DNA of 64,000 bases from Saturnia japonica (Eukaryota; Arthropoda; Insecta; Lepidoptera; Saturniidae): assembly GCA_033032175.1 (NCBI GenBank), contig CM065331.1, forward strand, positions 10,230,370-10,294,369. The letters are read 5' to 3'. Within the stretch, counting starts at the first letter, position 1. The number at the start of each line of letters is the position of its first letter. Below, one piece after another: positions 63,619 through 64,000 of the stretch. Below the pieces are notes generated by a model. That model was not told where the DNA came from. It did no database searches and saw only the letters and a list, made by a program, of their open reading frames with translations. A program made the position numbers and the translations under genes.

Positions 63619-64000
63619 GAGACACCCAGTTGGAGGAATGAAGTCAATGTGAAACTTAGAAAGAATAAAAGGAAAGAGACTCTTAACATACAGCAAAAGG
63701 CATTAATCTGCTCCTCGTTAGATGAAAAGGAAACTGAAAGGACATTTGATTCAACTGACCTCAAGGAGTTGATTATAGATGTCGCCAAGGTAGACAACCC
63801 AGCTATCCAGCTAACAGCAGTCAAAAAATGCAGGAAGCTGTTGACTTGTGATGAGAACCACCCAATTGATGAAATAATAGACACAGGCATCCTTCCTATC
63901 CTCATTCAATGTCTGTCCAGAACCGACAATTCCAAAGTTCAATATGAATCTGTATGGGCCTTAGCAAACATAGCTTCTGGTGATTCAGCACAGATTAATA
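63619..64000 (+). CDS. Importin-alpha-like exon 2 (IBB domain and first ARM repeats)
   Basis: Phase-0 acceptor (tatttcag) and an open frame to the window edge. It begins with an importin-beta-binding segment ('WRNEVNVKLRKNKRKE'), continues into an acidic linker, then the first ARM repeat ('PAIQLTAVKKCRKLL') and the start of the second, 'ESVWALANIASG'. Here, unlike in the upstream exons, both the Trp and the Asn of the NLS-binding ladder are present. The product would be the adaptor between NLS cargo and importin-beta. The gene continues rightwards beyond the window. It is diverged from the usual family sequence ('ESVWALAN' where 'EAAWALTN' is common). Confidence 0.88.

Noticed and set aside
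1..64000. tRNA, rRNA, CRISPR or prokaryotic operon features
   Set aside because: None could be recognised. The tRNA-like matches are only primer-binding sites next to LTRs.

Overview
The window looks like a repeat-packed stretch of an insect nuclear genome, most likely lepidopteran. The reasons are spliced metazoan-type exons, AT-rich spacers, Jockey, CR1/L2-like and I-like LINEs, BEL/Pao, Ty3/gypsy and Ty1/copia LTR elements, a mariner, a Harbinger, and a dispersed repeat with an 'actag..gtgcccg' start that I recognise as common in Lepidoptera. The lepidopteran assignment is inference from this repeat repertoire. No bacterial gene, tRNA, rRNA or CRISPR array was seen. A 100-base N run at 33629-33728 shows that this is a scaffolded assembly.

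The only apparent host gene material is importin-alpha (karyopherin-alpha) like, all on the + strand. Exons at 62598-62657 and 63619-64000 give the N-terminus (importin-beta-binding segment and first ARM repeats) of a gene running off the right edge. Two later ARM exons lie far upstream, at 21752-22021 and 25924-26172, in the reverse of gene order. A decayed copy of the second one sits at 20911-20961. This implies tandem, partly decayed importin-alpha paralogues split by transposons, or a misordered assembly.

Layout. 1-4187: a composite block (LINE 3' end, gypsy-type gag remnant, LTR) that recurs at about 99% identity at 40516-44698. 4188-7796: internally deleted Ty3/gypsy-like element (-). 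7801-13621: complete BEL/Pao element (-) with an intact 1736-residue polyprotein. 13993-19713: second BEL/Pao element (+), lacking a 5' LTR. 20911-26172: importin-alpha exons with a copia fragment between them. 26589-28108: inverted repeats. 28109-33628: Jockey-clade LINE (-) with both ORFs open. 33943-39992: a related full-length LINE (+) with an 11-bp target-site duplication, so the two LINEs form a large inverted pair around the gap. 40405-44698: second copy of the composite block. 45789-46332: hAT relic. 47372-49000: LINE relic interrupted by a solo LTR. 50818-52094: mariner. 52440-62356: I-like LINE with a 13-bp target-site duplication, with a 4.3-kb two-gene Harbinger nested in its ORF1. 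62598-64000: importin-alpha gene start.

There is no operon-like cooperation. The organisation is a nest of selfish elements around and within a host gene family. Several elements still have open genes: the BEL at 7801-13621, the minus-strand Jockey LINE, and most of the Harbinger pair. I found no convincing new molecular system. The most informative signals are the disordered importin-alpha exons, the block duplication, the in-frame UAG between gag and pol, and the structured UTRs of the Jockey LINEs.
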